A stretch of 64,000 nt of DNA from Mikania micrantha (taxonomy: Eukaryota; Streptophyta; Magnoliopsida; Asterales; Asteraceae): contig CM018682.1 of the NCBI GenBank assembly GCA_009363875.1, positions 61,216,031 to 61,280,030 on the forward strand. The letters run 5' to 3'. The notes beneath the pieces were generated by a model that had not been told where the DNA came from, searched no databases, and worked only from the letters and a program-made list of their open reading frames with translations. This document shows positions 10,523-24,403 of the stretch, in pieces. Numbering within the stretch: position 1 is the first letter of the stretch; every line of letters starts with the position of its first letter. A program made the position numbers and the translations under genes.

Positions 10523-12971
10523 TGTTAGTGCACGGATTTATCAACAGCTTTCGATGATTACTGAAGACATTTTTTTAGACAAGATCATGTATTTGAGTTG
10601 TATTATGTATTTTCATTGAATTTCTAGTATTGGTCAAGTATTGATTGTCGATGCTAATTGTATCGATATGAGTTCCATCGATACTAGTAGTATCGACATG
10701 TATATTGTCGATACTAGTAGTATCGGTACGTTAGTTGTCGATATTAATAGTATCGATGCTTCCGATACTAGTTGCCTATATATAGGCATGTGTTTGATTT
10801 TGTATGTCGTGCTTCATTCACAATATTAAGATTTTCTTTGAATCTAGAGAGAGAAACATTTTATAGAGACTTTGCATTTCATTCTTATTATTAATAGTCT
10901 TGTAATCCGATCTTCATTCAATGAGAATTCAAATCATATACATTGTCTTCTTCATACTCTCACACACACATCGACACGTTTATGGATTCCGCATGTTTTT
11001 GAGTCGAGTGATCTCAGTTTGATCCAATGCAAACAGACTTTCAAGTGGTATGAGAGACTTAGTGATTGGTTCTGAGACCCCATTGTGTGTTTTGAATAGA
11101 TTCGGATTGTTGAAGATTCAAAATTTGAAAGTTTGTGGAAGATGAAAGTTTGCAGCCACGTTTTTAGACAGATTGATCATTTTCAGATGTGATTTTGATC
11201 AAATTGACGGGTTAGGGTTGTGTATTTTCGAATTACGAGTAGATTGATATAAAATTCGACTCTTAACTCTCAAAAATGAAGATTTTGAAGGATTCTTGTG
11301 ATTTTTCGAGCTGTTCGGACTTACCAGATTTTCCCGCCAATTTCTTGCATCGATACTATTAGTATCGACGGAATCTTCATCGATACTATTAGTATCGGTG
11401 GAATCTTGGGTGATACTATTAGTATCGACGAAAACTTGATCGATACTATTAGTATCGGTGGAATCTTCATCGATACTAGTATCAGTGGAATCTTCATCGA
11501 TACTATTAGTATCGGTGGAATCTTTGTAGATACTATTAGTATCGGTGGAATCTTTGTAGATACTATTAGTATCAGCATTGACTTTTTCAGATTATTAGTA
11601 TCAGCGTTGACTTTTGTAGATACTGTCAGTATCTACAAAAACAAGACTTAGAAAATTTTTCGAAGTCCTGAAAATATTTCCTCAGGAATTCAAAATGGAA
11701 AATTATTCAAGATTATCTACTTTGTTTAGTAAAACGGAGATTGAATATATGTCAAAGCTTCCAGTTCTTTTCACGCTTAGCGATTTTTCATCTTGGTGTA
11801 CACAATTTGAAGCGTTTCTGGTGCTTGTTGACCCGAATCTCAAAATTCATATATTTGATGGATATTTTCAATCTAAGCTCAATGGAGTTTATAAAAATTC
11901 ATCAAGATTAAATAAAGAAGAGAAGGAATGCTATGATCGTGAGAAGAATGTTTTTACCTTGCTTTCTATGGCAATCCAAAGATATTTTTCAGACTTTCAA
12001 GCAGATCAAGAATTCTAAAGATCTTTGGATTGCTATTGCCAACTTCTGTGATGATTCTAAATTGAAGAATGGTACTAATGATTTAAAAGATCAGATTGAT
12101 GAACTGAAACCTGAAGTTATGAGATTAAATAAAAGATGTGATAAATTTAAATTGTTTAAACAAGAAAATACAAGATTAAAGAAAGAAATTGAAGATTTGA
12201 AGATTAAATCTGAACTCCAGGAAAAGCGGATGCATGAAGATCATGTTGATATTTCTAAGGAAATATTCAAGTCAATATCCAAACTTTTGAGTGTCAGAAG
12301 CAAAAGAGGTAGAGGAAAACAAGGAGGAGGTCAAGAAAGTCAAGGAACAACAAGAAAAGGACAAAGAATGTAAACTTAATTGACTTATTGACTAAAGCTT
12401 TCAATGATTATTTTCAAATAAAAAATATGAAGACAAAACATGTGTATAAACCACATGCATATAATTCAAGACATTATGTTCCAATTGTGAAACAGAATAA
12501 TTACAAAATTTATGGCGGTTATAGACAAAGAAATACAATGTGTTTTCAATCGTATACTCAATCTTTTCAGCAAACTTGGAATACTCAGAGATCTGGTTCC
12601 AGTATGGATGGAAAAAAAAGTATCATAATAATCATGAGATTCACAAAGAAGCTGAATGCCAGTTTCATGAAAATGAAACAATAATAATGAAGCCCAAACA
12701 AAAAAGGGTTTGGAAGGTTGTTAACTCTGATACCCAGGCTATTACTAATGGGGAGACTGTTAGCACATAAAGAAAGTAAAAGCTTTGGGTGATTAATTAT
12801 TGTTATTTTATTACAATATTTAAGAATACAACTCATATATTTGAGAAGAAGGAAAAACAATTTCAGATACTTGTAGATCTTGATCAGGCCTAAGAAACTT
12901 GCTGGAAGCTACTGTTTGTCTCAAACGAGCTGATCAGAGAATAATCACCGAGCTGTTGTTAAGGGGGAGCC
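10523..12971 (+). repeat. Unit M5 (2449 bp)
   Basis: LTR 10523-11035. Gag is split by a small deletion near 11977. A second indel near 12287 puts the end of Gag into an RG-rich frame (GRGKQGGGQESQGTTRK). Confidence 0.92.
11695..12312 (+). pseudogene. gag: Gag-like ORF, broken (M5)
   Basis: The N-terminal half is open to 12018. A few bases are missing near 11977, and the C-terminal half continues in another frame to 12373 through the RG-rich reading. This is the first unit with CTQFEAF and LSDFSSW in place of CTQFQAF and LRDFSSW. Confidence 0.75.
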
Positions 12972-14142
12972 TGTTAGTGCACGGATTTATCAACAGCTTT
13001 CGATGATTACTAAGACATTGTTTTTAGACAAGATCATGTATTTGAGTTGTATTTTGTATTTTCAATGAATTTCTAGTATTGGTCAAGTATTGATTGTCGA
13101 TGCTCATTGTATCGATATGAGTTCCATCGATACTAGTAGTATCGACATGTATATTGCCGATACTAGTAGTATCGGTACGTTAGTTGTCGATATTAATAGT
13201 ATCGATGCTTCCGATACTAGTTGCCTATATATAGGCATGTGTTTGATTTTGTATGTCGTGCTTCATTCACAATATTAAGATTTTCTTTGAATCTAGAGAG
13301 AGAAACATTTTATAGAGACTTTGCATTTCATTCTTATTATTAATAGTCTTGTAATCCGATCTTCATTCAATGAGAATTCAAATCATATACATTGTCTTCT
13401 TCATACTCTCACACACACATCGACACGTTTATGGATTCCGCACGTTTTTGAGTCGAGTGATCTCAGTTTGATCCAATGCAAACAGACTTTCAAGTGGTAT
13501 GAGAGACTTAGTGATTGGTTCTGAGACCCCATTGTGTGTTTTGAATAGATTCGGATTGTTGAAGATTCAAAATTTGAAAGTTTGTGGAAGATGAAAGTTT
13601 GCAGCCACGTTTTTAGACAGATTGATCATTTTCAGATGTGATTTTGATCAAATTGACGGGTTAGGGTTGTGTATTTTCGAATTACGAGTAGATTGATATA
13701 AAATTCGACTCTTAACTCTCAAAAATGAAGATTTTTGAAGGATTCTTGTGATTTTTCGAGCTCTCCGGACTTACCAGATTTCCCGCCAATTTCTTGCATC
13801 GATACTATTAGTATCGACGGAATCTTCATCGATACTATTAGTATCGGTGGAATCTTGGGTGATACTATTAGTATCGACGAAACTGATCGATACTATTAGT
13901 ATCGTGGAATCTTCATCGATACTATTAGTATCGGTGGAATCTTCATCGATACTATTAGTATCGGTGGAATCTTTGTAGATACTATTAGTATCGGTGGAAT
14001 CTTTTAGATACTATTAGTATTAGCATTGACTTTTTCAGATTATTAGTATCAGCGTTGACTTTTGTAGATACTGTCAGTATCTACAAAAACAAGACTTAGA
14101 AAATTTTTCGAAGTCCTGAAAATATTTCCTCAGGAATTCAAA

Positions 14143-14762
14143 ATGGAAAATTATTCAAGATTATCTACTTTGTTTAGTAAAACGGAGATTGAATATATGT
14201 CAAAGCTTCCAGTTCTTTTCACGCTTAGCGATTTTTCATCTTGGTGTACACAATTTGAAGCGTTTCTGGTGCTTGTTGACCCGAATCTCAAAATTCATAT
14301 ATTTGATGGATATTTCAATCTAAGCTCAATGGAGTTTATAAAAATTCATCAAGATTAAATAAAGAAGAGAAGGAATGCTATGATCGTGAGAAGAATGTTT
14401 TTACCTTGCTTTCTATGGCAATCTCCAAAGATATTTTTCAGACTTTCAAGCAGATCAAGAATTCTAAAGATCTTTGGATTGCTATTGCCAACTTCTGTGA
14501 TGATTCTAAATTGAAGAATGGTACTAATGATTTAAAAGATCAGATTGATGAACTGAAACCTGAAGTTATGAGATTAAATAAAAGATGTGATAAATTTAAA
14601 TTTTTTAAACAAGAAAATACAAGATTAAAGAAAGAAATTGAAGATTTGAAGATTAAATCTGAACTCCAGGAAAAGCGGATGCATGAAGATCATGTTGATA
14701 TTTCTAAGGAAATATTCAAGTCAATATCCAAACCTGTTGAGTGTCAGAAGCAAAAGAGGTAG
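14143..14762 (+). pseudogene. gag: Gag-like ORF, frameshifted (M6)
   Basis: A single lost T near 14313 (GATATTTCAATC) ends the first part at 14358. The rest is open from about 14406 to 14762 and intact in sequence, so one base separates this copy from full length. Confidence 0.75.
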
Positions 14763-15241
14763 AGGAAAACAAGGAGGAGGTCAAGAAAGTCAAGGAACAA
14801 CAAGAAAGGAGAAAGAATGTAAACTTAATTGACTTATTGACTAAAGCTTTCAATGATTATTTTCAAATAAAAAATATGAAGACAAAACATGTGTATAAAC
14901 CACATGCATATAATTCAAGACATTATGTTCCAATTGTGAAACAGAATAATTACAAAATTTATGGTGGTTATAGACAAAGAAATACAATGTGTTTTCAATC
15001 GTATACTCAATCGTTTCAGCAAACTTGGAATACTCAGAGATCTGGTTCCAGTATGAATGGAAAAACAAAGTATCATAATAATCATGAGATTCACAAAGAA
15101 GCTGAATGCCAGTTTCATGAAAATGAAACAATAATAATGAAGCCCAAACAAAAAAGGGTTTGGAAGGTTGTTAACTCTGATACCCAGGCTATTACTATGG
15201 GGAGACTGTTAGCACATAAAGAAAGTAAAAGCTTTGGGTGA
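14741..15241 (+). CDS. ORF2 of array unit, 166 aa (M6)
   Basis: The longest ORF2. It is extended past the usual end because the PPT-like G run is shorter (ACTATGGGGAG), reading on as GRLLAHKESKSFG. Confidence 0.3.
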   Translation: MSEAKEVEENKEEVKKVKEQQERRKNVNLIDLLTKAFNDYFQIKNMKTKHVYKPHAYNSRHYVPIVKQNNYKIYGGYRQRNTMCFQSYTQSFQQTWNTQRSGSSMNGKTKYHNNHEIHKEAECQFHENETIIMKPKQKRVWKVVNSDTQAITMGRLLAHKESKSFG

Positions 15242-15419
15242 TTAATTATTGTTATTTTATTACAATATTTCAGAATACAACTCATATATTTGAGAAGAAG
15301 GAAAACAATTTCAGATACTTGTAGATCTTGATCAGGCCTAAGAAACTTGCTGGAAGCTACTGTTTGTCTCAAACGAGCTGATCAGAGAATAATCACCGAG
15401 CTGTTGTTAAGGGGGAGCC

Positions 15420-17873
15420 TGTTAGTGCACGGATTTATCAACAGCTTTCGATGATTACTGAAGACATTGTTTTTAGACAAGATCATGTATTTGAGTTGTA
15501 TTTTGTATTTTCATTGAATTTCTAGTATTGGTCAAGTATTGATTGTCGATGCTAATTGTATCGATATGAGTTCCATCGATACTAGTAGTATCGACATGTA
15601 TATGTCGATACTAGTAGTATCGGTACGTTAGTTGTCGATATTAATAGTATCGATGCTTCCGATACTAGTTGCCTATATATAGGCATGTGTTTGATTTTGT
15701 ATGTCGTGCTTCATTCACAATATTAAGATTTTCTTTGAATCTAGAGAGAGAAACATTTTATAGAGACTTTGCATTTCATTCTTATTATTAATAGTCTTGT
15801 AATCCGATCTTCATTCAATGAGAATTCAAATCATATACATTGTCTTCTTCATACTCTCACACACACATCGACACGTTTATGGATTCCGCACGTTTTTGAG
15901 TCGAGTGATCTCAGTTTGATCCAATGCAAACAGACTTTCAAGTGGTATGAGAGACTTAGTGCTTGGTTCTGAGACCCCATTGTGTGTTTTGAATAGATTC
16001 GGATTGTTGAAGATTCAAAATTTGAAAGTTTGTGGAAGATGAAAGTTTGCAGCCACGTTTTAGACAGACTGATCATTTTCAGATGTGATTTTGATCAAAT
16101 GACGGGTTAGGGTTGTGTATTTTCGAATTACGAGTAGATTGATATAAAATTCGACTCTTAACTCTCAAAAATGAAGATTTTTGAAGGATTCTTGTGATTT
16201 TTCGAGCTGTTCGGACTTACCAGATTTTCCCGCCAATTTCTTGCATCGATACTATTAGTATCGACGGAATCTTAATCGATACTATTAGTATCGGTGGAAT
16301 CTTGTGGTGATACTATTAGTATCGACGAAAACTTGATCGATACTATTAGTATCGGTGGAATCTTCATCGATACTATTAGTATCGGTGGAATCTTCATCGA
16401 TACTATTAGTATCGGTGGAATCTTTGTAGATACTATTAGTATCGGTGGAATCTTTTAGATCTATTAGTATAGCATTGACTTTTTCAGATTATTAGTATCA
16501 GCGTTGACTTTTGTAGATACTGTCAGTATCTACAAAAACAAGACTTAGAAAATTTTTCGAAGTCCTGAAAATATTTCCTCAGGAATTCAAAATGGAAAAT
16601 TATTCAAGATTATCTACTTTGTTTAGTAAAACGGAGATTGAATATATGTCAAAGCTTCCAGTTCTTTTCACGCTTAGCGATTTTTCATCTTGGTGTACAC
16701 ATTTGAAGCGTTTCTGGTGCTTGTTGACCCGAATCTCAAAATTCATATATTTGATGGATATTTTCAATCTAAGCTCAATGGAGTTTATAAAATTCATCAA
16801 GATTAAATAAAGAAGAGAAGGAATGCTATGATCGTGAGAAGAATGTTTTTACCTTGCTTTCTATGGCAATCTCCAAAGATATTTTTCTGACTTTCAAGCA
16901 GATCAAGAATTCTAAAGATCTTTGGATTGCTATTGCCAACTTCTGTGATGATTCTAAATTGAAGAATGGTACTAATGATTTAAAAGATCAGATTGATGAA
17001 CTGAAACCTGAAGTTATGAGATTAAATAAAAGATGTGATAAATTTAAATTGTTTAAACAAGAAAATACAAGATTAAAGAAAGAAATTGAAGATTTGAAGA
17101 TTAAATCTGAACTCCAGGAAAAGCGGATGCATGAAGATGATGTTGATATTTCTAAGGAAATATTCAAGTCAATATCCAAACCTGTTGAGTGAAGCAGAAG
17201 CAAAAGAGGTAGAGGAAAACAAAGAGGAGGTCAAGAAAGTCAAGAACAACAAGAAAAAGACAAAGAATGTAAACTTAATTGACTTATTGACTAAAGCTTT
17301 CAATGATTATTTTCAAATAAAAAATATGAAGACAAAACATGTGTATAAACCACATGCATATAATTCAAGACGTTATGTTCCAATTGTGAAACAGAATAAT
17401 TACAAAATTTATGGTGGTTATAGACAAAGAAATACAATGTGTTTTCAATCGTATACTCAATCTTTTCAGCAAACTTGGAATACTCAGAGATTCTTTCCAG
17501 TATGGAAAAAAAAGAAAGTATCATATTAATCATGAGATTCACAAAGAAGCTGAATGCCAGTTTCATGAAAATGAAAAATAATAATGAAGCCCAAACCAAA
17601 AAGGGTTTGGAAGGTTGTTAACTCTGATACCCAGGCTATTACTAATGGGGAGACTGTTAGCACATAAAGAAAGTAAAAGCTTTGGGTGATTAATTATTGT
17701 TTTTATTACAATATTTCAGAATACAACTCATATATTTGAGAAGAAGGAAAACAATTTCAGATACTTGTAGATCTTGATCAGGCCTAAGAAACTGCTGGAA
17801 GCTACTGTTTGTCTCAAACGAGTGATCAGAGAATAATCAGAGAATATCACCGAGCTGTTGTTAAGGGGGAGCC
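15420..17873 (+). repeat. Unit M7 (2454 bp)
   Basis: LTR 15420-15932. Scattered 1-2 base indels break Gag. A short duplication of the sequence AATCAGAGAAT occurs near 17830-17846, just before the PPT. Confidence 0.92.
16592..17192 (+). pseudogene. gag: Gag-like ORF, broken (M7)
   Basis: Two bases are missing near 16701 (ACACATTTGAAG), and another near 16790. The C-terminal half is open from about 16854 to a TGA at 17190, slightly earlier than the usual stop because GTGTCAG reads GTGAAGCAG. Confidence 0.75.
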
Positions 17874-20322
17874 TGTTAGTGCACGGATTTATCAACAGCT
17901 TTCGATGATTACTGAAGACATTGTTTTTAGACAAGATCATGTATTTGAGTTGTATTTGTATTTTCATTGAATTTCTAGTATTGGTCAAGTATGATTGTCG
18001 ATGCTAATTGTATCGATATGAGTTCCATCGATACAGTAGTATCGACATGTATATAGCGATACTAGTAGTATCGGTACGTTAGTTGTCGATATTAATAGTA
18101 TCGATGCTTCCGATACTAGTTGCCTATATATAGGCATGTGTTGATTTTGTATGTCGTGCTTCATTCACAATATTAAGATTTTCTTTGAATCTAGAGAGAG
18201 AAACATTTTATAGACACTTTGCATTTCATTCTTATTATTAATAGTCTTGTAATCCGATCTTCATTCAATGAGAATTCAAATCATATACATTGTCTTCTTC
18301 ATACTCTCACACACACCTCGACACGTTTATGGATTCCGCATTTTTGAGTCGAGTGATCTCAGTTTGATCCAATGCAAACAGACTTTCAAGTGGTATGAGA
18401 GACTTAGTGCTTGGTTCTGAGACCCCATTGTGTGTTTTGAATAGATTCGGATTGTTGAAGATTCAAAATTTGAAAGTTTGTGGAAGATGAAAGTTTGCAG
18501 CCACGTTCGAACAGATTGATCATTTTCAGATGTGATTTTGATCAAATTGACGGGTTAGGGTTGTGTATTTTCGAATTACGAGTAGATTGATATAAAATTG
18601 ACTCTTAACTCTCAAAAATGAAGATTTTTGAAGGATTGTTTTGATTTTTCGAGCTGTTCGGACTTACCAGATTTTCCCGCCAATTTCTTGCATCGATACT
18701 ATTAGTATCGACGGAATCTTCATCGATACTATTAGTATCGGTGGAATCTTGGGTGATACTATTAGTATCGACGAAAACTTGTCGATACTATCAGTATCGT
18801 GTGGGGAATCTTCATCGATACTATTAGTATCAGTGGAATCTTGATTTGCTATTAGTATCGGTGGAATCTTGTAGATACTATTAGTATCTGGTGGAATCTT
18901 TGTAGATACTATTAGTATCAGCATTGACTTTTTCAGCTATTAGTATCAGCGTTGACTTTTGTAGATACTGTCAGTATCTACAAAAACAAAACTTAGAAAA
19001 TTTTTCGAAGTCCTGAAAATATTTCCTCAGGAAATCAAAATGGAAAATTATTCAAGATTATCTACTTTGTTTAGTAAAACGGAGATTGAATATATGTCAA
19101 AGCTTCCAGTTCTTTTCACGCTTAGGGATTTTTCATCTTGGTGTACACAATTTCAAGCGTTTCTGGTGCTTGTTGACCCGAATCTCAAAATCATATATTT
19201 GATGGATACTTTCAATCTAAGCTCAAGGAGTTTATAAAAATTCATCAAGATTAAATAAAGAAGAGAAGGAATGCTATGATCGTGAGAAGAATGTTTTTAC
19301 CTTGCTTTCTATGGCAATCTCCAAAGATATTTTTCAGACTTTCAAGCAGATCAAGAATTCTAAAGATCTTTGGATTGCTATTGCCTGCCAACTTCTGTGA
19401 TGATTCTAAAATTGAAGAATGGTACTAATGATTTAAAAGATCAGATTGATGAACTGAAACCTGAAGTTATGAGATTAAATAAAAGATGTGATAAATTTAA
19501 ATTGTTTAAACAAGAAAATACAAGATTAAAGAAAAAGAAATGAACTGAAGATTTGAAGATTAAATCTGAACTCTAGGAAAAGCGGATGCATGAAGATCAT
19601 GTTGATATTTCTAAGGAAATATTCAAGTCAATATCCAAACTGTTGAGTGTCAGAAGCAAAAGAGGTAGAGGAAAACAAGGAGGAGGTCAAGAAAGTCAAG
19701 GAACAACAAGAAAAAGACAAAGAATGTCAACTTAATGACTTATTGACTAAAGCTTTCAATGATTATTTTCAAATAAAAAATATGAAGACAAAACATGTGT
19801 ATAAACCACATGCATATAATTCAAGACATTATGTTCCAATTGTGAAACAGAATAATTACAAAATTTATTGGTGGTTATAGACAAAGAAATACAATGTGTT
19901 TTCAATCGTATACTCAATCTTTTCAGCAAACTTGGAATACTCGAGATCTGGTTCCAGTATGGATGGAAAAAGAAAGTATCATATTAATCATGAGATTCAC
20001 AAAGAAGCTGAATGCCAGTTTCATGAAAATGAAACAATAATAATGAAGCCCTAACAAAAAAGGGTTTGGAAGGTTGTTAACTCTGATACCCAGGCTATTA
20101 CTAATGGGGAGACTGTTAGCACATAAAGAAAGTAAAAGCTTTGGGTGATTAATTATTATTTTATTACAATATTTAGAATACAACTCATATATTTGAGAAG
20201 AAGGAAAACAATTTCAGATACTTGTAGATCTTGATCAGGCCTAAGAAACTTGCTGGAAGCTACTGTTTGTCTCAAACGAGCTGATCAGAGAATAATCACC
20301 GAGCTGTTGTTAAGGGGGAGCC
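17874..20322 (+). repeat. Unit M8 (2449 bp)
   Basis: LTR 17874-18380 is 507 bp, shortened by several 1-4 base losses. The leader repeats at 18690-18940 are irregular. Gag and ORF2 are both broken by small indels. Confidence 0.9.
19040..19668 (+). pseudogene. gag: Gag-like ORF, broken (M8)
   Basis: Indels occur at about 19190, 19226, 19387 (an extra GCCT), 19411 and 19536-19546. A stop arises where CTCCAGG reads CTCTAGG near 19573. It has the left-block variants LRDFSSW and CTQFQAF although it lies among CTHF/CTQFEAF units. Confidence 0.75.
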
Positions 20323-22767
20323 TGTTAGTGCACGGATTTATCAACAGCTTTCGATGATTACTGAAGACATTTTTAGACAAGATCATGTATTTGAGTTGTT
20401 GTTTTGTATTTTCATTGAATTTCTAGTATTGGTCAAGTATTGATTGTCGATGCTAATTGTATCGATATGAGTTCCATCGATACTAGTAGTATCGACATGT
20501 ATATTGTCGATACTAGTAGTATCGGTACGTTAGTTGTCGATATTAATAGTATCGATGCTTTGATACTAGTTGCCTATATATAGGCATGTGTTTGATTTTG
20601 TATGTCGTGCTTCATTCACAATATTAAGATTTTCTTTGAATCTAGAGAGAGAAATTTTATAGAGACTTTGCATTTCATTCTTATTATTAATAGTCTTGTA
20701 ATCCGATCTTCATTCAATGAGAATTCAAATCATATACATTGTCTTCTTCATACTCTCACACACATCGACACGTTTATGGATTCCGCATGTTTTTGAGTCG
20801 AGTGATCTCAGTTTGATCCAATGCAAACAGACTTTCAAGTGGTATGAGAGACTTAGTGCTTGGTTCTGAGACCCCATTGTGTGTTTTGAATAGATTCGGA
20901 TTGTTGAAGATTCAAAATTTGAAAGTTTGTGGAAGATGAAAGTTTGCAGCCACGTTTTTAGACAGACTGATCATTTTCAGATGTGATTTTGATCAAATTG
21001 ACGGGTTAGGGTTGTGTATTTTCGAATTACGAGAGATTGATTGATATAAAATTCGACTCTTAACTCTCAAAAATGAAGATTTTGAAGGATTGTTGTGATT
21101 TTTCGAGTTCCTTTGTTACTAACCTTACCAGATTTTCCCGCCAATTTCTGCATCGATACTATCGTATCGAGAATCTCATCGATACTATAGTATCGGTGGT
21201 GGAATCTTGGGTGATACTATTAGTATCGACGAAACTTGATCGATACTTCAGTATCGGTGGAATCTTCATCGATACTATTAGTATCGGTGGAATCTTCATC
21301 GATACTATTAGTATCGGTGGAATCTCTTGTAGATACTATTAGTACGGTGGAATCTTTGTAGATACTATTAGTATCAGCATTGACTTTTTAGATTATTAGT
21401 ATCAGCGTTGACTTTTGTAGATACTGTCAGTATCTACAAAAACAAGACTTAGAAAATTTTCGAAGTCCTGAAAATATTTCCTCAGGAATTCAAAATGGAA
21501 AATTATTCAAGATTATCTACTTTGTTTAGTAAAACGGAGATTGAATATATGTCAAAGCTTCCAGTTCTTTTCACGCTTAGCGATTTTTCATCTTGGTGTA
21601 CACATTTGAAGCGTTTCTGGTGCTGTTGACCCGAATCTCAAAATTCATATATTTGATGGATATTTTCAATCTAAGCTCAATGGAGTTTATAAAAATTCAT
21701 CAAGATTAAATAAGAAGAGAAGGAATGCTATGATCGTGAGAAGAATGTTTTTACCTTGCTTTCTATGGCAATCTCCAAAGATATTTTCTGACTTTCAAGC
21801 AGATCAAGAATTCTAAAGATCTTTGGATTGCTATTGCCAACTTCTGTGATGATTCTAAATTGAAGAATGGTACTAATGATTTAAAAGATCAGATTGATGA
21901 ACTGAAACCTGAAGTTATGAGATTAAATAAAAGATGTGATAAATTTAAATTGTTTAAACAAGAAAATACAAGATTAAAGAAAGAAATTGAAGATTTGAAG
22001 ATTAATCTGACTCTGAACTAGGAAAAGCGGATGCATGAAGATCATGTTGATATTTCTAAGGAAATATTCAAGTCAATATCCAAACCTGTTGAGTGTCAGA
22101 AGCAAAAGAGGTAGAGGAAAACAAGGAGGAGGTCAAGAAAGTCAAGGAACAACAAGAAAAGACAAAGAATGTCAACTTAATTGACTTATTGACTAAAGCT
22201 TTCAATGATTATTTTCAAATAAAAATATGAAGACAAAACATGTTATAAACCACATGCATATAATTCAAGACATTATGTTCCAATTGTGAAACAGAATAAT
22301 TACAAAATTTATGGTGGTTATAGACAAAGAAATACAATGTGTTTTCAATCGTATACCCAATCTTTTCAGCAAACTTGGAATACTCAGAGATCTGGTTAGT
22401 ATGGATGGAAAAACAAAGTATCATATTAATCATGAGATTCACAAAGAAGCTGAATGCCAGTTTCATGAAAATGAAACAATAATAATGAAGCCCTAACAAA
22501 AAGGGTTTGGAAGGTTGTTAACTTCTGATCCAGGCTATTACTAAGGGGAGACTGTTAGCACATAAAGAAAGTAAAAGCTTTGGGAGATTAATTATTGTTA
22601 TTTTATTACAATATTTAAGAATACAACTCATATATTTGAGAAGAAGGAAAAGAAAATTTCAGATACTTGTAGATCTTGATCAGGCCTAAGAAACTTGCTG
22701 GAAGCTACTGTTTGTCTCAAACGAGCTGATCAGAGAATAATCACCGAGCTGTTGTGAAGGGGGAGCC
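20323..22767 (+). repeat. Unit M9 (2445 bp)
   Basis: LTR 20323-20829 (507 bp). The leader carries many one-base losses at 21140-21360. Gag starts with ATG at 21495 but is frameshifted repeatedly. Confidence 0.9.
21495..22114 (+). pseudogene. gag: Gag-like ORF, broken (M9)
   Basis: ATG is present. Small losses at about 21606, 21624, 21712 and 21785, plus a scrambled stretch at 22005-22022, destroy the frame. This is the last unit with an ATG before the ATA block. Confidence 0.75.
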
Positions 22768-23351
22768 TGTTAGTGCACGGATTTATCAACAGCTTTCGAT
22801 GATTACTGAAGACATTTTTTAGACAAGATCATGTATTTGAGTTGTATTATGTATTTTCATTGAATTTCTAGTATGGTCAAGTATTGATTGTCGATGCTCA
22901 TTGTATCGATATGAGTTCCATCGATACTAGTAGTATCGACATGTATATTGCGTTAATAGTAGTATCGGTACGTTAGTTGTCGATATTAATAGTATCGATG
23001 CTTCCGATACTAGTTGCCTATATATAGGCATGTGTTTGATTTTGTATGTCGTGCTTCATTCACAATATTAAGATTTTCTTTGAATCTAGAGAGAGAAACA
23101 TTTTATAGACACTTTGCATTTCATTCTTATTATTAATAGTCTTGTAATCCGATCTTCATTCAATGAGAATTCAAATCATTACATTGTCTTCTCATACTCT
23201 CACACACACATCGACACGTTTATGGATTCCGCAAGTTTTTGAGTCGAGTGATCTCTGTTGATCCAATGCAAACAGACTTTCAGTGGTATGAGAGACTTAG
23301 TGATTGGTTCTGAGCCCCATTGTGTGTTTTGAATAGATTCGGATTGAATCT

Positions 23352-23451
23352 NNNNNNNNNNNNNNNNNNNNNNNNNNNNNNNNNNNNNNNNNNNNNNNNN
23401 NNNNNNNNNNNNNNNNNNNNNNNNNNNNNNNNNNNNNNNNNNNNNNNNNNN
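23352..23451. other. Assembly gap of exactly 100 N
   Basis: A round 100-N block lies inside the M10 leader between GGATTGAATCT and TTTCTTGCATCG. About 240 bp would be expected here. The true size is unknown and could include whole units. Confidence 0.97.
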
Positions 23452-23782
23452 TTTCTTGCATCGATACTATTAGTATCGACGGAATCTTCATCGATACTAT
23501 TAGTATCGGTGGAATCTTGGGTGATACTATTAGTATCGACGGAAACTTTATCGATACTATTAGTATCGGTGGAATCATCTTCATCGATACTATTAGTATC
23601 GGTGGAATCTTTGTAGATACTATTAGTATCGGTGGAATCTTTGTAGATACTATTAGTATCAGCATTGACTTTTTCAGATTATTAGTATCAGCGCGTTAAC
23701 TTTTGTAGATACTGTCAGTATCTACAAAAACAAGACTTAGAAATTTTTCGAAGTCCTGAAAATATTTCCTCAGGAATTCAAA

Positions 23783-24403
23783 ATAGAAAATTATTCAAGA
23801 TTATCTACTTTGTTTAGTAAACGGAGATTGAATATATGTCAAAGCTTCAGTTCTTTTCACGCTTAGCGATTTTTCATCTTGGTGTACACACTTTGAAGCG
23901 TTTCTGGTGCTTGTTGACCCGAATCTCAAAATTCATATATTTGATGGATATTTTCAATCTAAGCTCAATGGAGTTTATAAAAATTCATCAAGATTAATAA
24001 AGAAGAGAAGGAATGCTATGATCGTGAGAAGAATGTTTTTACCTTGCTTTCTATGGCAATCTCCAAAGATATTTTTCTGACTTTCAAGCAGACAAGAATT
24101 CTAAAGATCTTTTGATTGCTATTGCCAACTTCTGTGATGATTCTAAATTGAAGAATGGTACTAATAATGATTTAAAAGATCATATTGATGAACTGAAACC
24201 TGAAGTTATGAGATTAAATAAAAGATGTGATAAATTTAAATTGTTTAAACAAGAAAATACAAGATTAAAGAAAGAAATTGAAGATTTGAAGATTAAATCT
24301 GAACTCCAGGAAAGCGCGGATGCATGAAGATCATGTTGATATTTCTAAGGAAATATTCAAGTCAATATCCAAACGTGTTGAGTGTCAGAAGCAAAAGAGG
24401 TAG
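23783..24403 (+). pseudogene. gag: Gag-like ORF, ATA start and frameshifts (M10)
   Basis: The start codon reads ATA. Single-base losses at about 23820, 23849, 23997 and 24092, a 3-base gain at about 24163 and a rearranged base near 24312 break it further. Confidence 0.75.

Larger units (their letters stand above)
12972..15419 (+). repeat. Unit M6 (2448 bp)
   Basis: LTR 12972-13484. Gag is broken by one missing base near 14313. ORF2 is long and open at 14741-15241. Several leader repeats have lost one base. Confidence 0.92.
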
